DNA from: Ephemerocybe angulata
Lineage: Eukaryota; Basidiomycota; Agaricomycetes; Agaricales; Psathyrellaceae
Direction of reading: 5' to 3'
Length of the DNA: 64,000 nucleotides
Assembly (NCBI GenBank): GCA_013368325.1
Contig: JAACJK010000060.1
Coordinates: forward strand, 620,001-684,000
In this document: one piece after another, positions 9,682 to 21,770 of the stretch
Layout of the letters: each line of letters starts with the position of its first letter
How positions within the stretch are numbered: the stretch's first letter is position 1
Notes under the pieces: generated by a model
Told to the model about the DNA's origin: nothing
Seen by the model: only the letters and a program-made list of their open reading frames with translations
The model's database searches: none
Made by a program: the position numbers and the translations under genes

Positions 9682-11162
9682 ATGTTCCGTCGAACTATAC
9701 TTCAAAGAGGAAAATCATCGCTCTATACACCATCAAGGACCTTTGGTTCAACTAGATTTCTCCAAGAAGTCAAGTATGTACGCTTTCGTAGACCGGGAGA
9801 ACCACCCCAAAGACCGGGCCCCCTGAACTTCGGAAATTGGGATCCTCGAGTGAGGATTGTGACTCTTATTGGAGGCCTTGGGACGATCTACTATGTATCA
9901 CAGTACGCCGCTTTCTAACACCTCATCGGAACTGACTCAGAGCAGGTGAAATAGCCTTGAACAAGTCGAGGAAACTGGCCGATGGCGATTCATGAACACA
10001 AGTCAAAAAACAGAGGCAGCGGTACTTATCATTTCTTGAATTTGGTGTGCACAGTCTAAAGTAGCATCGTAGATTGGTGACCTTAGTCGCGAAGAGATAT
10101 ATCGTGATTTCAAAGGGCAGATACTCCCGCCAAATCATCCCGTCTCGCGTCATGTCCGCCGCGTCGTTTCGCGGATCCTAACCGCTTCTAATCTCGGAGT
10201 GGTACAGGGGGAGCAGACGACTAATACTAGCCTCTTTGGATTCGGAGGTGTTGGTGGGTTTGGGGGATTTTCAACACCGGACTCATCCTTCGGCGCTTCG
10301 ACACACCCAAGCGAAGCTTATGGTCCTCAGAAGGAATGGGATGTGGTGGTCGTGACCGACCGAAAGACCATCAATGCTATGGCTACACCTGGAGTCATTG
10401 TTGTGTTCACAGGTATCCTACCTGTTTGCCGGGATGAAGAAGGACTAGCGGCTGTTTTGGCTCATGGTAAGCCCCTCTAAATGGCCGAAGTGCGAGTCGA
10501 TTTGAATTAACTTACCCTAAGAGATTGGTCATGTTGTTGCTCGGCATACGGCGGAACGAATATCATCGCAAACTATCTGGATCGGCATTAGTTTATTGCT
10601 ACAGACTTTGGGCTTGGACGCCTTCATTTCGCACAGCTTAACGACCTACGCCCTTGCACTTCCCAACTCCAGAACACAGGAACGCGAAGGTAGATAACGG
10701 CATATTCTTCGACGTTTCTTGACGGGCATCTAAGGATTTGCGCTTTATAGCTGACATGATTGGCCTTCGTCTGATGTCAAGAGCTTGCTACAACCCTGGA
10801 GCTGCACCTGCGTAAGCCTCTTCCGAAATTGAAGTTCTTATCTTCTCACAACTCGCAATAGGATGTTCGCGCGGCTGGGACAAATAGAAAAATCAGTAGC
10901 ATCCCGCTCATCTCTCGAATTCTTGCAGACGCACCCTGCGTCGGAGAATCGGGTCAAGGTGAGTGCCGTCGAAGCTCCACCTACATATGTCGCGCTTTCT
11001 GACGCTCTATCGTTGCAGTACTTGGAGAAAGCATTGCCGGAGGCCTATCAAATTGTAGAGGCTAATCCGGAGTGTGCTCAGGTACGCCAGCAATTAAACG
11101 CGTTCCGAGAAACGGCACAGGGAATCAGGGTCGACGATATACCCTCCATGAAACCATTCTGA
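9682..11162 (+). CDS. OMA1: Mitochondrial inner-membrane metalloendopeptidase OMA1
   Basis: OMA1 is a zinc-dependent M48 peptidase of the mitochondrial inner membrane that acts in membrane-protein quality control and stress responses. Seven exons join in frame to 383 residues: 9682-9902, 9955-10021, 10073-10466, 10522-10689, 10751-10811, 10862-10958 and 11019-11162. The N-terminus (MFRRTILQRGKSSLYT) is Arg/Ser-rich like a mitochondrial presequence. It is followed by a short hydrophobic stretch (VTLIGGLGTIYYVS). The family signature LEQVEETGRWRFMNTS is present. The zinc-binding HExxH motif (AHEIGHVVARHTAE) is split by intron 3 directly after Ala-His. A further conserved EREADMIGL supplies the third metal ligand. 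The length is close to that of fungal OMA1. A Gly/Phe-rich insert (FGFGGVGGFGGF) interrupts the region before the catalytic part. It is divergent from ARH1 copy B, 183 bp away. Confidence 0.93.
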
Positions 11163-11535
11163 CTCGGACAGTACGATACCTCAACCCCACGAACCTCCAG
11201 TGCGTAATAATTCGAGCGTCTTTTTAAATCCATGGAGCATTTTGTTGCGTCTTGGCGTTAGGCAAGGGTTGCAACTTACTCATGTCGGGCTGCTTGTGCT
11301 CCACGTTCCGGAGACAGGGTTGCAGGTGCGCCTCGCGGAGCTTGTCTCCAGTTTAGAGTTCAAGGATGTTGCAGAGACAACAGACCCCGGATATGATTCT
11401 GGGCGACGTTGCTCCACGTAGCTTCCCTGGCAACAACAGGATTCTATTTCTGTTAGTGAAGTGAATTACAGGTGGGTATTATTTGGGTATGTCTAGAGGT
11501 GGCTAGCCCTTGGGCAAGAACGATTTCTCCAAGTT
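11163..11535. other. Convergent intergenic gap
   Basis: Lies between the ends of OMA1 (+) and the DUF6534 gene (-). A short plus-strand open frame (11200-11421) has no recognisable features. Nothing else is seen. Confidence 0.5.
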
Positions 11536-13203
11536 CTATCTGGCCCTTAATAACGGGTGAAGTTTTAGAACTGAGTACTCGGTGAGTACTGAAATATTGA
11601 GATCGCTTTTTGGGCTCGAAGGTAAGCTCACCTTCTCTCCGTGACCGTGCTTCTGACTCGAGGACTCGTCATCATCGACATGTACTTCTGTCGTTATTGA
11701 GACGATAGGATATAGGTTTGGGGATACGACATTAACACCGGGTCGCCCGTGATTGGTGATATTGGTACTGTTCCGAAGAGTTCGTAGGTTTGTGAGGGGC
11801 ATGGCTTGGCCAGTCGTAGACTTGTCGGTCATTTCAGGTGCGGTTCCTGTGACCGAACTTCGGTCTCGGCGGTTGAGGGTCGACATTAGAACGTTCGCAT
11901 ACAGACGTCCGAGCATGAACTCCCTGGAGTTGATGAGCGAAAATAGTTTCTGAACTGGAATGTCGGTACTCACAGACAGATATACATATAGTTGTCGGGA
12001 TAGACAAGGAAAAAGACGAGGTTCAGAGCTGCAAAGACGGTTGTAAGGGCCCCGTTTTCGATGGTGTGTGCGATGAAGGTATCGATCATGGTCTTCGACT
12101 TCCTGTAGGTGGTGGATCGCTTGTAGAAGATGAGCTGTTGGGAGCGAGTATCAAAGTCAGAAAGATGAGGCAACAGTAAGGCAGAGTATCGCAGACGCAC
12201 CACAATGATTATTGAGCCTGTCATTAAGACGTCGCAGGCAACTGTCCCAGACAACCAGACGATGACGGTTCGGTTGAGTGTTTTCACAAGGTCAATATCC
12301 AGCCCCAATCGAATGAACTTGGCCCTGGTCAGTCACAAACGGCAACTGCAGGGAAAGAAAGTGCCAACCTGTATCGTTACTGCAAGGGATGCAGAAAGCT
12401 GCATCAAAGCGAGCTAGCACAAGGGTTAGACGCAGGTCCCCTCATCGGCCATGACAATAAGAAAGACACACAAGCAGAATAATGGCAGCGCAGGAAATGG
12501 CATAAATATTCTTGCCCAGTTGCTTGACTCTCCTGAAATTCGTTCTTTCTGAGTCCTAGGACACGCAGAGGAGGGAAGTTTGGCGCACCATGCGAAGAAT
12601 AATTGTACACAGAATGAGACTGCCGGTGACGGTAAGGACCCCACTACACCAGCTGCGTCGGCAAAAGGTGCGTACCAAATCCATTCAAGAACGGAAGAGC
12701 CGACCCCGACCAAGGGGAGCTGGCAAGGGCGCTTAAATCCCCAAAACCTTGGGCGATAATGGTATACGCAGTGTGTGTTGTCATAATCAGATGAAGGATC
12801 TCTGCGACTGAGATTGCCAGGACTGCGGCGAAAGGCGTCAGTGAATCTCATTTGGATTGGCCCAGGTCCAGCTTCGACGTACCTAGCCCAACAAAGAACT
12901 TCCGATCGTTACGCGCAAACTCTGTGAAGTATACAACTGCGAAGCAAACTGTCAGCGATCCCCAGCTTCGATGGCTTCGAGAATATGGCCACACATAGCT
13001 GAATGAAAAAGACCCCGGAGAAGAAATAGCTGAGCAGGGACCCTATGAACTGGTCGAAATATTGTTAACCCGGTGTTACGCCTGCTGCGTCGGACTTTGA
13101 GCATACCAAGGGCCCTGTACTGTCGGGTTTCAATGTCCATGATTATTACAAGAGGCTTCGGGATGCAGAAGTCTACTCACAGCATGATATAGGGAGGAGC
13201 CAT
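11536..13203 (-). CDS. DUF6534-type seven-transmembrane membrane protein
   Basis: This belongs to a large Agaricomycete family of multi-pass membrane proteins of unknown function. The start at 13203 gives MAPPYIML, spliced through a 13-nt exon (13119-13107) to LTGPL and then FIGSLLSYFFSGVFFIQL. That is the family hallmark G-P-L-x-I-G-x-L-L. Further recognisable parts are YFTEFARNDRKFFVGL, the helix VLAISVAEILHLIMTTHTAY, and the block TVIVWLSGTVACDVLMTGSI. The end region includes MIDTFIAHTIENGALTTVFA, then VFFLVYPDNY and LYANVLMSTLNRRD, typical of the conserved end of the core domain. A polar C-terminal tail of about 80 residues follows. At least seven introns are implied. Exon edges in the middle (12600-12400) are less certain because I had to choose between several weak sites. 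The function is unknown; it is not similar to its neighbours. Confidence 0.75.
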
Positions 13204-14366
13204 GGCTGAACGGGAAAAGGAGGGTGGTGAGCTCAACTAGAACATGGGGACTGCTCCTTCCATTACGATAGCCCTCATATACATGGCGTTAGGCATAAAA
13301 CTACCGCTGAAACTTCACTGAAAAGCCGCTGAAGGACCTTTCTCATGGGAGTTTTCTACCCCTTGAAGAATTGAAGCGACGCCTCAGCTTCATCAATGAT
13401 GGGCTACCTGATCAATGTCATGAGAGCGGCACCGCACCAGGGACGCAATGGTGGCAAGTTTGGACGGTTGGACCATTCGCATGTACTTTCTCCGCCATTC
13501 CCACTGCGAACGATCGAAAATGAGGGATATGAGAGGCTGGCGGCCCCCGGCTCGAGGAAGGGACGAGGGCAGTACCAGAATTACCCGAAAGGCAGCGCTG
13601 TGGAGCGGTAGTGCGACTCGGATTGCCAAATTCTCCATCTGGTGAGATAAATATTCGGTAGCGCAGTAGCACATTACATGAGGCTTGAGCGTGGTAGATC
13701 TGTATATGGTACTCCGGCTCGAGGACCGGGCTATCCATGCCAGGACTTGGTCATGGCATCCTTCTTAGCCATAACCCCTTGCTTGATATCAGGGCAACGG
13801 TGTCAAACCCACAGGAAGGTGGGGGTGTTGGGTGTCTGGATGGGCGGTATACACCAACCCTTAAGATCCAATCGCTCTATAATCACGTATGGCACAGAGG
13901 AGATGACACGTTTCATGGCGGCGCTTCGCGGGCGCTTATTCTAGAGCTCACGGCCCATATCTTACAAAGTTCACCGCGGTCTATAGCTGGAAGTAATACA
14001 TGTGGTAAGCCATGGGAGCGTGTAGATATGTGGTCGATTGAAGTCTATCAGTATGGCTCCGATTTACCGTACAAACGGTCAGTTAGATGTGGGTCTGTCA
14101 GCCGCTATCAATCGACCTCTGTGGAGTCTCCATAAGAGCTGTGGTCTCGACGTGTTCTCCAAACATCCAGTTGTGCTGGTCCTCCAACGTAAACTCGTAC
14201 TGTTCATTGTACAAGGAGGTACGTGACTTTTTGGACTTAGTGCAAAAAACATTGCGGCTCAGCGGCTCTATAGACATTCCTTACTGCCTACTACCTAGTA
14301 CCTAGAGGCCCGTGGAGCTTCTGGGGGACAAGGATGGAACTCCACCCAACCGACAAATAAAAAGGA
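13204..14366. other. No gene assigned
   Basis: Only short overlapping open frames on both strands, none with a recognisable motif or a consistent exon chain. It contains the upstream region of the DUF6534 gene; no clear TATA box is seen. Confidence 0.45.
14359..14363 (-). terminator. RNA polymerase III terminator of the tRNA
   Basis: Five T residues on the minus strand a few bases after the 3' end of the tRNA gene, as expected for Pol III termination. Confidence 0.7.
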
Positions 14367-14454
14367 ACCGACGGTGGGGATCGAACCCACAACCTCTGCC
14401 TCGTGAAGTCATGTGACTTAGGAAAGCAACGCACTACCATTGTGCTACGACGGC
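14367..14454 (-). tRNA. tRNA-Arg (anticodon CCT) with intron
   Basis: On the minus strand the cloverleaf parts can be read in order. The 5' acceptor strand is GCCGTCG and the D arm is GCACAATGGTAGTGC. The anticodon arm is TTGCT-TTCCTAA-GGCAG, interrupted by an intron of about 17 nt. The variable loop is AGGTT, the T arm is GTGGG-TTCGATC-CCCAC, and the 3' acceptor strand is CGTCGGT. The loop TTCCTAA gives anticodon CCT (reads AGG, Arg). The acceptor stem has one T-T mismatch and one G-T pair, and the anticodon stem uses two G-T pairs. A Pol III T-run follows. Confidence 0.82.
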
Positions 14455-14768
14455 TGCTGACATCGTACCCAAACACACTGTTATACGGCGGTGCCCTTCA
14501 CAGACAATGCGGCGGTTCGTCTGGAGGTTGCGCTCATACAGCGATTTCGTCCATGGATGAACTCAGCAGAACCCTTGTGCCATAAATTAGCCCCTACACA
14601 GGTACAACACCATCCCTCTCGATCTCAACGCAGAAGCCAGGACGTGATCCTGCGGATTCCTATCACTGGCTATCAGGCCCCGCGATCTTTCTTTCAACTT
14701 TCTTTACCGGGAAAATGGACTATCAAATTTACAAGACTCTGGCATAGTTGATCATTGAAGCTGGTATG
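14455..14768. other. Gap between tRNA-Arg and dynamin gene 1
   Basis: About 310 bp that hold the upstream side of the tRNA gene and the 3' flank of the dynamin gene. No other feature is seen. Confidence 0.5.
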
Positions 14769-17476
14769 CTACGCGACTTCGTTCTCGTACTCCAACAAAC
14801 GCGCTTTGATCTTGGTCAGCTGTGTAATCTTCTGCGAGAGGTTCTCGCGCTTGAGCCTGATCGAGGGGTCCTCCTGAAGCATCGAGTCGAGCCTCTCGCC
14901 TGGTATAACTGGGATTCTTCCAATGAGGGTCTGTTCGAGACGAGCTACAAGCTTCTTGTGCCATTCACCCTCAATGCACTTCACGACGACGTCGATAAAG
15001 CGCTAAAACGAATTCTTGTGAGATATACGGCCTCCCTGAACATGCGAAGTTACTCTTACCGACGATGCGACTTGAAAGTACGCATGAACATCCGCCATTA
15101 CTTTGTACTCTTCGCTGGAGCTTCCATTGATCTGCTCAGCGTTGAGCCACTCCCTTCGAGCCTGGTCAAACACCGCATGATCCGCAGTGAATATCGGCCC
15201 GCTGTTCTCCAGCTCGAATAGCTTGTTGAGCATAGTCGATGTCTCGACCTGAAAGTGTTCCTTTTCCTCGCCGACGATAGCCCTTGAGGGATTTCAACAC
15301 TCGAAATTTGTATTTGAAGGCACCGCGAGAACTTACCGAACGAAAGCCTCGAGCTCGGAGAACCTGCCGAAGTGCTCGGGATCTTGAATGAGTTGTATTA
15401 TGAGGGAGAATGTGCTCTGGCTAATGTCGTTGAAGCAATCGACGAGCGGGTCCTTCCAGCATCGCACGTGCTGAAGAATAAGCGCTTTCGTGGCCTCGTA
15501 CGGCGTGTACCCTGGGAGCTCCCAAGTATGGTGGCTGCATAAAACCGTCAGCGCCTCTCCGAGTCAGCAAAAATGGGGGGGCATTTCAGGCACCTTGCAA
15601 TTGTCGCTCTGACGTCGCCGACGGTAATCACCTTCAGCGAAGGTGATACTCTGGTTGAAGGTGGCGATGAAAGCCTAGCCGATGGGGCACAGATGTACTC
15701 GTATTCACGGGTTTGAAAATTCGGTGCCGTCAGCGCTATGTCCTTCTTGAAACGCTCATACCTAGCTTGGTTCCTTTGTACAAAATGCTTGTTGGAAATG
15801 CCGCAGACAATGTCTTGTAGGGACCTGCAGAACCTAACGGCACGGAGAAGGATCGTCGACATCGGTGCCCCATCGGCAAGGGGCTGGGGAAGCCTTCGCA
15901 ACTTCTCCGTTTCCTTCGCGAGTAGCTCGTCGACTGTGCGCTTGATAACTGGAAGGCTAAAGATCATAAGTAAATCAATACTAATAATATGACACACTAC
16001 TCACTTCGTTTCGATAAGGGAGATGAGCAGCTTACTCGTACTCTCGACAAAGTTCCGCATCCCAAAACGCGTACGATCGTCAACGTCCTTCCACGGTTCA
16101 GTCTTTTCAAAGAAGCTGGCCTCCTTCGCGCTCCACTGGGCACGCGTCAGGCCTTTCTGGCGTTCTCTGTCGTCCGGCATTTTCACGCAGTAGTACCCGT
16201 GCTTCAGATTGGACGTCGTGCCCGCGAGGATCTTCTTCCATGACTCGAGCGCAGATATGCTTCCTGGGCCGAGCATATCGGGCTTCGTGCCGACACCTGC
16301 ACAGTTCTGTCAGTCGTGATACGCACATACTCATGGATGGACTCTCACCAATCGTTCGCTGGCCATCTGTATCCACACGAGAAGCAATACTGAAAGCCTC
16401 CTGATTCTCAATGTCGTCTGAATGAAAGTCCGGCAGAGTGAGCCTCCATCTCAAAGACGGGATCGCGGAGCAGCATACCGGTCATCGGGATGGTAACGAC
16501 AATAATTGTGTTCTCCCTCTTAATGTGCTCTTCCACGAGCTTCTTTACATACGGGACCATGGCGTCGTCCTTGATGTGGTGCTGAATAATCCCTAAATTC
16601 GGCATAAGGGATGTTTAGGACAGAGCTATGAGCGAGACGGCGCACCTGGGAGGTCGACAAAGCATAGATCAGTCCCCTCAGGATCTCGGACTAGAATTTC
16701 GATAGTATTCTTGGAGAAAGGGAGGGTCTGCAGAGCTTTGAGCTCCTCGCTAGATTTGTTGTGGAATACGGTAGCGTCGGTATCAGGGCTCAGAATTGCC
16801 ACCTGGGCCCTTTTCAACCAAATTTCGACGGCCTTTGGGTCGGCGACGGTCTGGAAGGGAACAATCTTTGGCGAGGCCATGACTCCCCCGCTCTCATCGT
16901 ACAAGAATTGAAGGCGGATCTCGCAGGACCAGGCGCCTTCCACGCGCATCATAGTACACTGCATTGGACATCTGGCGGTATGAGAATGCGATTGTGAGGG
17001 GCATGAAATGCTGGTAACAGTATTGGACGTACTTCGTACACGTCCCACTGTCTCGGGGTACTGCAATCTGCAAATCGGAAGACCATTAGACACCAATCTC
17101 AAAGCACGCCTGCAATGCGCATACCCCGGTGGCTCCCTCGACCACAGAACTCTTTCCGGCTGCGCGCAGTTGGAAATCAGCGAGCGTCAACAGTATCAGC
17201 GATGCGGCTATGCCTCACCAGATTGGTTCCCGATGAAAGCTAGGCAGGGAAGGTCTAATTTCAGTTGATTTGCGCTGGTTTGGTATTAGCGACACTTCTG
17301 GCCTGGTAACAAGTTGCTTACCCCAGGCCTCTAAGGTCGTTCACAAGGGTGATCAAGCCCCTTGCCTTTCGACTGTACTCCGCGTCTTCGATGAGGCGCT
17401 CTTGTGTTGAAGGGAGCGTTCTGGACATTGATGTGCGGGGTGATAGGGGGTTTGCGGGGCGCATCGCCATGGGCAT
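14769..17476 (-). CDS. Dynamin-like GTPase, tandem copy 1
   Basis: A large GTPase of the dynamin/Vps1/Mx group that remodels membranes by GTP hydrolysis. About ten short introns leave roughly 700 residues. In order the domains are: a polar N-terminus; the P-loop in LPCLAFIGNQSAGKSSVVEG; switch II in DPEGTDLCFVDLPG; the run TIIVVTIPMT; the G4 motif in GVGTKPDMLGPGS; a stalk containing LKHGYYCVKMPDDRERQKG; and the C-terminal GTPase effector region with KVMADVHAYFQVA and LTKIKARLLEYENEVA. No PH or proline-rich domain is present, so it is a minimal dynamin. The start at 17476 (MPMAMRP) was chosen because it aligns with the start of copy 2 and lies about 150 bp downstream of a TATA box. It sits next to a close paralogue in the same orientation. 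Confidence 0.87.
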
Positions 17477-17628
17477 GGTGCGTAAAAATTCTAGAGGATA
17501 GATGTGTTCGAAAAAGAGAGAGGAACCTGGGCGAAGAGAGAGATTTGGGTGCGATTGCTGGATGTTCGACAGGTCGACTCGCACTCAATTCTCTGGCTTG
17601 CTGCCTGGAGATGAGAATGCGACCAACC

Positions 17629-17636
17629 TTTATATG
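17629..17636 (-). promoter_or_regulatory. TATA box of dynamin copy 1
   Basis: ATATAAAG on the minus strand, about 155 bp upstream of the chosen start at 17476. Its position argues against a start codon at 17584, which would leave almost no leader. Confidence 0.5.
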
Positions 17637-18220
17637 ATAAGACCCTTGCCACTGAGCGCTGAGCGGCCATCGTGGTTAGACGCCCGAGACGAGGTGTCAT
17701 CCAGGGCCTCGTGTCTGCCTTCGCGATGCTTCACAGCCAGCCAAAATAACACGTTACACGAGGGACACGATGATATGCGCATACGGCCATTTTCTTAGAT
17801 TGAAGTGCCCTTCTTGAGTGAATACCAGGCGCAAAGAAGGAGAGAAGTATTCCCCAAGGGTGTTAGAGTGCTGAAGACGTCCCAGCGCAAAACCAGGAGG
17901 CGTAGGTGGTGGTTCAGAATCAAGCCTGTTTTTGATGGCCTCGGTTTCCTGCCGCACTTCGGCAACCCCCTCTCGAAATCCCACGGCTATCTGCAGTGGA
18001 CATCAACTTTCCTCGAAGTTTCCGTCTTAGTTACAACTCATGATGGTAAGCATATGCGTACAAGTACAGGAGTATAGAGTGTCAGGCTTTCAAGGGACTG
18101 GGACAGGGAGAAATTTACTTCGTAGCCTCGTTTCAACACGCCTGGCAGTCGGCACACAGCGGCAAGTGGTTCTACTCCTCAATTAGAAAGGATCGTAACT
18201 GAGATGTAGTAACGCACCTA
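17637..18220. other. Gap between the two dynamin genes
   Basis: Holds the upstream region of copy 1 and the 3' flank of copy 2. Open frames are short and unremarkable. Confidence 0.5.
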
Positions 18221-20998
18221 TCATTCATCATCATCGTTATAAGTGAGCGAGGCTTCCTTCTCGTACTCTACGAGGCGCTCCTTGATCTTCGTCAATTGGT
18301 CCACCTTCTGAGTTAAGTCCTCGCGCTTTGCAGCGATCAACTTATCTTCGCTGAGGAGATATATGAGGCGCTCCTTTGGTGCAAGAGACACGGCTTCGAT
18401 CAGCCGTTCCTCGAGACTGGCGACTAACTTCTGGTGCCATTCTCCTTCAAGGCTCAATATAACGTAGTCAATGAATCGCTAGTACCAAGACCTGCATGAG
18501 CATCGGACATTCTAAAGAGAAATGAGGAGTGTACACACCATATGCGCAACTTGGAAGTAAGCATGAACGTCGGCCATGACTTTATGTGCGTCGCTGTGGA
18601 GCTGGGGGTTCTGATTCTGGTAGACTATGTTCAGCCAGCTAGTCCGGGCCGACGTATAGGCTGCACTATTTGCTGTGTAGATAGGCGCCGAATTTTCGAG
18701 ATCGAAAATTTTGTTCAGCATTGTGCTGGTTTCAGTCTGGAAACGCAGCCTCTGTTCTTCAACAATGCCTCTTGGAGTCTATCAGTACGAGATACCCGAA
18801 AGACGAGGGACGATAGTAGATAGAACTCACCGAACGAAATTCTGGAGCTCGCCAAACCGACCGAAATGCTCTTCATCCTTGATGAGCCCGGTCATTAGGG
18901 CGAGGGTTGCCTTGCAAATAGCTTCAAAGCAATCGATCATAGGCTTTTTCCAATGCTGAACGTGGCGAAGGATCAAATCCTTCGTCGCATCGAAGTGTAC
19001 ATAACCTGGGAGCTCCCATGTCATGTGGCTAGATGAGGAACATAAGTTTCATCGTTCGGTAGATGGAAGGGGTCAGGCTTCGCACTTACCTTTTGATAAC
19101 GTCCCGCACAATTTCGACAGTGATTTGGCCAACCAGGACGTTAACGGCTGGGTTATGATGCTGCGCTACAAGCTGGGGGGTCGTGCTCGTAATCTCAGCT
19201 TTAAAGGTTTCGTAACACGCTTGACTTTGGTGAATAAACTTTTTGTTGATGGTCCCATGAATTGTTCCTTGGAGGACCTTACAGAACCGAATGATTCGTA
19301 TGGTAATCCAAGGAAGTGGGCTTTCGACCTTGGGCTTTGGGGGTAGCTGTTCGAACTCTTGCAGATTCTTATCGAGCAGTTGGATAACGGTGCGCTTGAT
19401 AGTCGGAATGCTGCGACGCGAATGTACATTAGGTGCCATAATACTAGGGAGCTTGGGCTCTGCAACTCACTTCTTCTCGATCAGCGTGATGAGCAACTTG
19501 CTCATGTTGTCGACAAAGTTCTTCATGCCGAGACGTGACTTGTCGTCTATGCTCTTCCACGGATCCCTGGTCGCGAAAAACTCCTCCTCCTGCTTCGCGA
19601 GTTCTACACGAGAGAGCCCTAGCTTTCGCGTCCTATCGTCTGGCATCTTTACGCAATAGTATCCATGCTTCAAGTTGGAGCTCGGGCCTTCGAGAATGCC
19701 CCTCCACAAGTCCAGTGCTGAAAGACTTCCGGGGTTGAGAAGATCAGGCTTGGTCCCGACACCTATACAATGAACAATGCTAAGCGGCATCCCCTCATAC
19801 AATATGAGGAATATCTTACCGATGGTCCGGAGGCCTTTACGATCGACGCGGTGCGCGATCCTGAACGCTTCCTGATTCTCGATGTCGTCTGAGTGGGCAT
19901 CATTAATTCGTTATCGCCGAGTTCGGAAACCAAAAAATGCGCACCTGTCATTGGAATAGTGACAACGATGATCGTGTTCTTCCTCTTGATATGTCGTTCG
20001 ACAAGATTCTTGATAAAAGGTACGAGGGTCGCATCCTTTGTATGGTGCTGTATGATACCTGGGTTCGACGACGCTCAGTTCAGTAACTGAGCGCAGTGGC
20101 GTTGTATCAGATGGACCCACCTGGAAGATCGACGAAGCACAGGTCTGTTCCTTCTGGATCCCTAACCAGCAGCTCGATCGTATTCAAGGAGAAAGGAAGG
20201 GTCTTTAAAGCTTTCAGGTCGTCAACAGTGAGGTCACGGAAGTCATCTGGGTCGGCGTCCGGGGAAAGGATCGCAGCCTGGGCTCGCTTCAACCAGATCT
20301 CGACGTCTTTCGGATTCGAAAGCTCGCAAAAGAACTTGGCGACAGGAGGCACTCTGTCCTGACCCTTGCTGTCGTAGGAGAACTGGAGAGTGATCCGGCA
20401 CGACCAAGCTCCCGATGAACGGATCATCGTACATTGCATGGGGCATCTAAGGGTAGTAATGGTCAGTATTCTGTGTAAGGCAAACTTGCACCTTCACCAC
20501 TGTACCTCGTACAGGTGCCGCTCTCTCGAGGCACCCCTATCTAGTTGACAATTACAGTCTCAGAACCTCAGAGGGAGACGGTGGATAAACGATGGACACG
20601 CACCCCAGTAGCCGCCTCAACAACGGAGCTCTTTCCAGCTGGAGACGAATGTGAGCTTACAGATGGGGTGGAAGGGGAATTACCCACCTGACTGGTTCCC
20701 AATGAACGCGAGACAAGGAATATCCAAATCGAATTGTGCACCCCTGTGGTAGCTCAGTCAGCCATACATGGAACGCTTCGCCCAAGATTCCTCACCCGAG
20801 CCGTGTCAAGTCGTTCGCCAGAGCAATCAGGAGCTTGGCCTTTCGACTATACTCCGAATCAACGAGATGGTTGTCTCGTTTGGAGGGAAGATGTTGACCG
20901 TCATCGCCGTTGACTCCAATTATACCATCGGGGCGTCTCTGGCGGGAAGAAATTGGCGAAGGTGGGGAAGGCGAGGGAGGTCGGTGTACCGTGGGCAT
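18221..20998 (-). CDS. Dynamin-like GTPase, tandem copy 2
   Basis: A paralogue of the gene at 17476-14769 with the same domain order. Seen are the P-loop in IPCLAFIGNQSAGKSSVVEA, an IGVPRESGTCT block, switch II DPEGTDLCFVDLPG, and the G4 region GVGTKPDLLNPGS. The stalk contains LKHGYYCVKMPDDRTRKLG. The effector region contains KVMADVHAYFQVA and LTKIKERLVEYEKEASLTYN. Length is about 725 residues after removing about eleven introns. The start at 20998 (MPTVHRPPSPSPPSP) lies about 155 bp from a TATA box and aligns with copy 1. The N-terminal extension is Pro/Ser-rich and longer than in copy 1. The C-terminus ends NDDDE, an acidic tail absent from copy 1. Several introns appear at equivalent positions, so this is an old tandem duplication followed by divergence. 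Confidence 0.87.
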
Positions 20999-21152
20999 GG
21001 TACGCTTTGGCAGTGATATGCTTGTCAGAACAGAGTTTATCATGCAGTCACTGAACGTGGAGAGGGAGGGGTTGGGTGCACCTCGCTTAGGTACGGGGTT
21101 TGCACACAAACGACTGCCTCGATGCTTTCTTGACTCTTCCAAAAGAACAGCG

Positions 21153-21161
21153 CCTTATATA
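21153..21161 (-). promoter_or_regulatory. TATA box of dynamin copy 2
   Basis: TATATAAGG on the minus strand, 155 bp upstream of the start at 20998, matching the arrangement at copy 1. Confidence 0.55.
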
Positions 21162-21527
21162 CCCTGCCCTGTGACGGATTGGCGCTCAGAGATAAGATAG
21201 AAGCCCTCTTTACTCCTGCGCAGTCACCTCGTGGTCGCTGCGGATCTAATTTCATGTCCTCGCCTTTGACAGAAAGATAGATGATAGATCTTCGGACAGC
21301 CAATGGAGGTTCTTAAAGATTCAGCAAGGTTCCGTCATCGGAGACGATTCGCAAGAGTCTTGAGATGTGATACTGTCTGTCAACTAATCGAGGTTATTGT
21401 TGAGCTATCAACTCGACCTTCAGGAAGCGCACCTTTGCGTTCTACACCGCGTATATTAGACCGGTCATCTGTTACGCTCGTAGCACAAGGATAACGAGGA
21501 GGCTACTTTTGGATGAATTCAAAACAA

Positions 21528-21600
21528 CCGGCGACATGAGGGTTCGAACGCAACCTGTGAGCTTTAATGATTACGAAGGCGGACTCTGCCGAGATGCCGG
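21528..21600 (-). pseudogene. Possible degenerate tRNA (Thr, CGT-like)
   Basis: The minus strand reads CCGGC at the 5' end and GCCGG at the 3' end (a five-pair acceptor remnant). Between them are CGGCAGAGT, CCTTCGTAATC (an anticodon-loop-like TTCGTAA) and a T-loop GTTCGAA. The D arm is shortened and the anticodon and T stems do not pair properly. It is at best a decayed tRNA or a tRNA-derived SINE fragment. Confidence 0.25.
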
Positions 21601-21693
21601 AAATGGGATTTCTCACAACCCTCATCCTGCAGCCTGCTCATGATTCAGATCAGTTGCAACTTGAACCCAATCGGCACGAGAACGTTTGGCTAT

Positions 21694-21770
21694 TGGAATG
21701 TCCGGGGGTCCGGGAGTCCGAAGGTCCGCCTCGAAGGTCCGTAGGTCCGCGGTGAAGGTCCGAACGACCG
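21694..21770 (+). repeat. GTCCG-rich block, left
   Basis: Contains at least eight GTCCG motifs in about 77 bp, preceded by TTGGAA. A reverse-complement counterpart lies at 22398-22466, preceded in its own orientation by the same TTGGAA. The pair could be subterminal repeats of a small non-autonomous element of roughly 770 bp. Confidence 0.55.

Noticed and set aside
17476..17584. Upstream start codon for dynamin copy 1 at 17584
   Set aside because: It would lie only about 45 bp from the TATA box, and the start at 17476 aligns with the paralogue.
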